DNA of 7,638 nt from positions 1-7,638 of the forward strand of contig VHCR01000061.1 of NCBI GenBank assembly GCA_016871655.1. Reading direction: 5' to 3'. A program made the translations under genes and the position numbers. Under the pieces are notes generated by a model. That model had not been told where the DNA came from and ran no database searches. It was given only the letters and a program-made list of their open reading frames with translations. Source of the stretch: Verrucomicrobiota bacterium (GTDB lineage Bacteria > Verrucomicrobiota > Verrucomicrobiia > Chthoniobacterales > UBA6821). This document shows, in pieces, positions 5,549-7,638 of this stretch. Positions within the stretch are counted from its first letter, which is position 1. Each line of letters begins with the position of its first letter.

Positions 5549-5706
5549 TACCATCTTCACTCATTATCTAGACTATAGAGCTTGTTCTTATTGGCATCTG
5601 ACTGCGTTGTCATCACTTACGTTACAAAAGGTAGCGCTCGTTCTTCCGCCTTGTCAGCTGCGAAAACTTCTGCTCTCTATAGTCCAGCTAATTGATAAAG
5701 ATGGTA
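5549..5706 (-). mobile_element. Palindromic MITE-like element D, inverted core orientation, adjacent to C
   Basis: The element starts TACCATCTT and ends AAGATGGTA. The 30-base arms 5551-5580 and 5675-5704 are inverted repeats matching at 24 of 30 positions, including the 10-bp GACTATAGAG / CTCTATAGTC. Inside, CTGAC (5599-5603) pairs with GTCAG (5653-5657). The core motifs lie on the minus strand: ACAAGGCGGA (5654-5645) and AACGCAG (5608-5602). The order is therefore the same as in A-C but in opposite orientation. It begins immediately at the last base of element C. The arms are unrelated in sequence to those of A, B or C. No credible protein is encoded. Confidence 0.72.
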
Positions 5707-5753
5707 TTAGAGTCAATTTTCAAAATAAGCATCCGTAAAAAAATTGTCTCAGG

Positions 5754-5765
5754 ACTCGCTACTCG
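5754..5765 (-). repeat. Right arm of the 12-bp inverted repeat bracketing elements C and D
   Basis: ACTCGCTACTCG is the exact reverse complement of 5330-5341, 412 bp away. The flanking 5707-5753 and 5766-5807 hold nothing else I can identify beyond an 8-bp palindrome, AGAGCTCT, at 5785-5792. No clear terminator follows the lipoprotein gene, which ends at 5808. Confidence 0.55.
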
Positions 5766-5807
5766 AAACCCGTTACTTCTCCTCAGAGCTCTTTGTGGCC
5801 AATTTCT

Positions 5808-6320
5808 TTAATTAAAAGAAAACGGGCTGTAGCATGACTCCTCATACGCCGAGTCATACCAATCATCAACGATCGGCTCGTTGTAGAAGAATGGTTGCTT
5901 ATCTTGATTCAACATTGAATTATCTCGGATATATTTTGGAACCTTTGAGCCTCTAGACGGAGTTGTGTTGTTTCCATAAAAACCTTGGGTCTCGGTCAGG
6001 TAATTGAGCACTTGCGGTGTTGCTCCGAGGTGACGTAATTGTTGCAATTGTTCATACGAAAAATTGTAAACACGTTCCGTGTTCCGCAAATAACCAACGA
6101 TGATGTTCGAAGGAACCTTATGTTGTACGAGTTGAGCAATGTCATTGTAATCGAGCACTCCTCCTCGCAACATCTTTTCATAGGTCACTCCCGAAACCCC
6201 ATCGGCACTCACTGCCGAGGTCACCTGAGGATCAACCGTAGGTCCAGTCGCACAGGCAGAGAGAAAAAGAAGAAAAAAAATTCCTCCAAAAATTGTTAAA
6301 AAAGATTTGATTTTTTTCAT
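5808..6320 (-). CDS. Small lipoprotein with a pseudo-repeated helical domain, function unknown
   Basis: The product is 170 residues. It has a lysine-rich start, a hydrophobic stretch (about 6-20) and a lipobox L20-S-A-C23, so C23 should be lipidated. Alanine at +2 suggests outer-membrane or surface sorting by the E. coli rule. Residues of about 56-109 contain two similar halves: L-D-Y-N-D-I-A-Q-L-V-Q-H-K-V-P-S-N-I-I-V-G-Y-L, then F-S-Y-E-Q-L-Q-Q-L-R-H-L-G-A-T-P-Q-V-L-N-Y-L. The same pattern (DI-x-x-LV, then I-x-x-LR with G-V/A-T/S-x-x-V) occurs, as I recall, in uncharacterised envelope proteins of Verrucomicrobia and Planctomycetes. The tail (about 112-170) is N/S/Y-rich and probably disordered, with a conspicuous acidic-aromatic stretch near 150-161. 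The ATG at 6320 gives a proper signal sequence; no strong ribosome-binding site is seen. It lies upstream of comEC on the same strand but is separated from it by elements C and D. Confidence 0.85.
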   Translation of the reverse strand: MKKIKSFLTIFGGIFFLLFLSACATGPTVDPQVTSAVSADGVSGVTYEKMLRGGVLDYNDIAQLVQHKVPSNIIVGYLRNTERVYNFSYEQLQQLRHLGATPQVLNYLTETQGFYGNNTTPSRGSKVPKYIRDNSMLNQDKQPFFYNEPIVDDWYDSAYEESCYSPFSFN

Positions 6321-6330
6321 AAGGTCACTT

Positions 6331-6348
6331 GCTTTTGTAGCTTTTGTA
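6331..6348. repeat. Perfect 9-bp tandem duplication in the lipoprotein gene leader
   Basis: GCTTTTGTA occurs twice head to tail, 11-28 nt upstream of the lipoprotein start. It probably arose by slippage. A nearby TAGCTTATG partly extends the pattern. No regulatory role can be shown. Confidence 0.5.
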
Positions 6349-6389
6349 GGTAGCTTATGCGAGACTATTTCTTTTCTTTTAAAAATTTT

Positions 6390-6417
6390 TTGAACGTTTT
6401 GAAAATGGAGATATGAA
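6390..6417 (+). promoter_or_regulatory. Possible promoter for the WWH-type membrane protein gene
   Basis: TTGAAC (6390-6395) and TATGAA (6412-6417) are 16 bp apart in the AT-rich divergent gap, 56 nt upstream of the ATG. Both boxes are imperfect matches to the sigma-70 consensus. No hairpin or operator is obvious beside them. Confidence 0.3.
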
Positions 6418-6472
6418 AGTACCTATTAATTAAACCGAACATCCTGGATTACTTTCAGAATATTTTTTTGTT

Positions 6473-7638
6473 ATGAAGAACAAAGTAATTTGGGCCGTTG
6501 GCACCCTTTCCATCACTTTCGGAATCTTCATTGGATTTTTCCATATTCACAATTCCGATGTTTGGTGGCACATCGCTTGGGGAGAGCAAATGCTACAACA
6601 GCACACGATTTTTCCTGCAGCAGACTTTTTTTATTTTACGCCAACGACGAATGATTATCTCCGAGATCTTCCTAACACTTTTTTGGGAGACATCGGATTA
6701 GCATTTCTTTTTCGCTGGGGCGGAACAGTAGCACTACAGCTTCTTGTCCTGACCTGCTTATTTAGCGGCGCCTACTTCATTCTCACGCCTTGGAAAAATA
6801 AAATCCAAGAAAACAAACAGTGGGTGCCATTCGCGCTGCTCCTTTTTTTTGCATTCTGCCTTGGCACCTGTCAGCTACAAGTTGTTCGCAATTCGATTGT
6901 TTCACTGTCACTTTTTCCCCTGACCTTGGTGCGTTACGTCAAGCATACACAGTATGGAGGAAAAAAATATTTATCATCCTCTGTTTTTATTTTTTTGATT
7001 TGGTCTTGGATTCATCCTTCCTACTTGTTGGGAATTCTTTCGCTTCTGCTCCTCTACGGAGGAGATTGTATCGAACATTTTTTACACAGTCGCTCTCTTT
7101 CCAGTGTCATGCCTAGCTTCCGAGCCTTGTTAGCGCTCACCCTTCTTTTTCTCGTCACGCTAACTTACAGCTGGCAACCGAGACAACTTATAACAACAAC
7201 ACTCACTCACACAACCTCCTCGCTGACGCATTTTTTAAAAAAAGAATTACACTCTTCTTCATCCTCTGAAGAGCTCTCTACAAAAATCACTGAACCACTC
7301 TGGGGAAAAAGCGCGGCTCCTCTCAGCGGCGATTTTGTGCCAACATGGAAAGTCATGCATCATCCTGCAGCCTGGTCTTCGATGTTACTAGCACTCGTTG
7401 CATGGCTCTCCCTGTTTTTTTATCGCGGCCCTCATAAGCTAGGATTCATCGGCCTCCTGATACTAACCACTTACTTTGGATACTGCTATCTCCGCGGCAC
7501 GGGCTATTTGACTATTGTTGCTATTTTTATCCTCACCTCAGTTCTCACTACGATGGAGTTTCGATCTCCACGACTAGCAACCATGGCTTTTCGAGGAGCT
7601 ATGATTCTGGCTCTGATCGCGATTGGAGGAATGATGGA
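6473..7638 (+). CDS. Multi-pass membrane protein of the WWH (GT-C/PMT-like) type, C-terminus beyond the window
   Basis: The frame is open from ATG 6473 to the right edge (388 codons plus 2 nt). After a first membrane segment (about 5-24) comes D29-V-W-W-H33-I-A-W-G-E, then P48-A-A-D51-F-F-Y-F-T-P-T. This matches the D-x-WWH-x-x-x-G ... P-x-x-D-x-F-S-x-T signature of large uncharacterised polytopic bacterial proteins that resemble GT-C mannosyltransferases and O-antigen-type enzymes. Further family-like blocks are V-V-R-N-S-I-V-S-L-S-L-F-P-L (137-150) and I-W-S-W-I-H-P-S-Y-L-L-G (176-187). Membrane segments continue at about 84-104, 119-134, 171-197, 218-233, 302-317, 323-340 and 347-360, with a Ser-rich extracytoplasmic loop near 240-300. 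A role in glycan or lipid-linked sugar transfer at the envelope is inferred, not shown. No Shine-Dalgarno is seen before the ATG (TATTTTTTTGTT). Confidence 0.8.
   Translation, partial: MKNKVIWAVGTLSITFGIFIGFFHIHNSDVWWHIAWGEQMLQQHTIFPAADFFYFTPTTNDYLRDLPNTFLGDIGLAFLFRWGGTVALQLLVLTCLFSGAYFILTPWKNKIQENKQWVPFALLLFFAFCLGTCQLQVVRNSIVSLSLFPLTLVRYVKHTQYGGKKYLSSSVFIFLIWSWIHPSYLLGILSLLLLYGGDCIEHFLHSRSLSSVMPSFRALLALTLLFLVTLTYSWQPRQLITTTLTHTTSSLTHFLKKELHSSSSSEELSTKITEPLWGKSAAPLSGDFVPTWKVMHHPAAWSSMLLALVAWLSLFFYRGPHKLGFIGLLILTTYFGYCYLRGTGYLTIVAIFILTSVLTTMEFRSPRLATMAFRGAMILALIAIGGMM

Noticed and set aside
2043..5706. Elements A-D as integron attC sites (conserved short motifs with variable stems).
   Set aside because: There is no integrase, no array of short promoterless cassettes and no clear RYYYAAC/GTTRRRY core-site pairing. 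The AAC in AACGCAG is the only resemblance.
2043..5706. A CRISPR array or direct-repeat satellite.
   Set aside because: The repeated units are inverted palindromes at irregular spacing, not short direct repeats with uniform spacers, and no cas genes are present.
5409..5738. A 109-codon plus-strand open frame beginning with ATG.
   Set aside because: It runs straight through palindromic elements C and D, has no ribosome-binding site, and its composition follows the inverted repeats; it is an accidental open frame.

Overview
The window is about 7.6 kb of moderately low-GC bacterial chromosome with one copy each of ordinary housekeeping genes. Shine-Dalgarno sequences are weak or absent at most starts. 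Organism inference (moderate to low confidence): the short form of ThiL with an LGGSLKSGRHL-type linker, the small lipoprotein with a DI-x-x-LV / I-x-x-LR repeat, and the WWH-type polytopic membrane protein are all reminiscent of the Verrucomicrobia/PVC group. No rRNA or other phylogenetic marker is complete here, so this remains a guess.

Layout. At the left edge is the N-terminus of rsmA (ksgA), on the minus strand and leaving the window. A 189-bp divergent gap holds a nested inverted repeat. Then comes a plus-strand pair with overlapping ATGA: a CPBP-family (CAAX/Abi-type) membrane protease and thiL (thiamine-monophosphate kinase). A small secreted protein of unknown function follows on the plus strand. 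Converging on it from the right is a large comEC-type DNA-uptake channel gene on the minus strand. Upstream of comEC are 450 bp without a credible gene, then a minus-strand lipoprotein gene. Diverging from that is the start of a large multi-pass membrane protein (GT-C/PMT-like WWH family), which runs off the right edge.

The most interesting feature is a family of four palindromic, MITE-like elements of about 160-185 bp: A (2043-2222), B (2882-3064), C (5384-5548) and D (5549-5706). Each has terminal inverted repeats and an inner stem, and each carries two short conserved core motifs, (A/G)CAAGGC-(G/C/A)-GA and AACGCAG. The arms differ between copies, except that A and B share theirs. Element C has a perfect 22-bp terminal repeat starting TATAGTGTATTAAATT. 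This closely resembles, from memory, the ends of the Correia repeat-enclosed elements of Neisseria, whose interior also contains ACAAGGCG and CAACGC. Element A lies inside thiL and is read in frame as about 60 hydrophilic residues just before the conserved C-terminal G-F-D-H-F. Elements C and D lie back to back upstream of comEC and are bracketed by a 12-bp inverted repeat built from a CGAGTAG-like heptamer. Element B abuts the comEC stop codon.

The genes do not form one pathway. RsmA (rRNA methylation), ThiL (thiamine diphosphate synthesis) and ComEC (transformation) are independent functions. The CPBP protease and ThiL are translationally coupled. ComEC is unusual in that its C-terminal metallo-beta-lactamase-like domain has lost the metal-binding HxDxDH motif.
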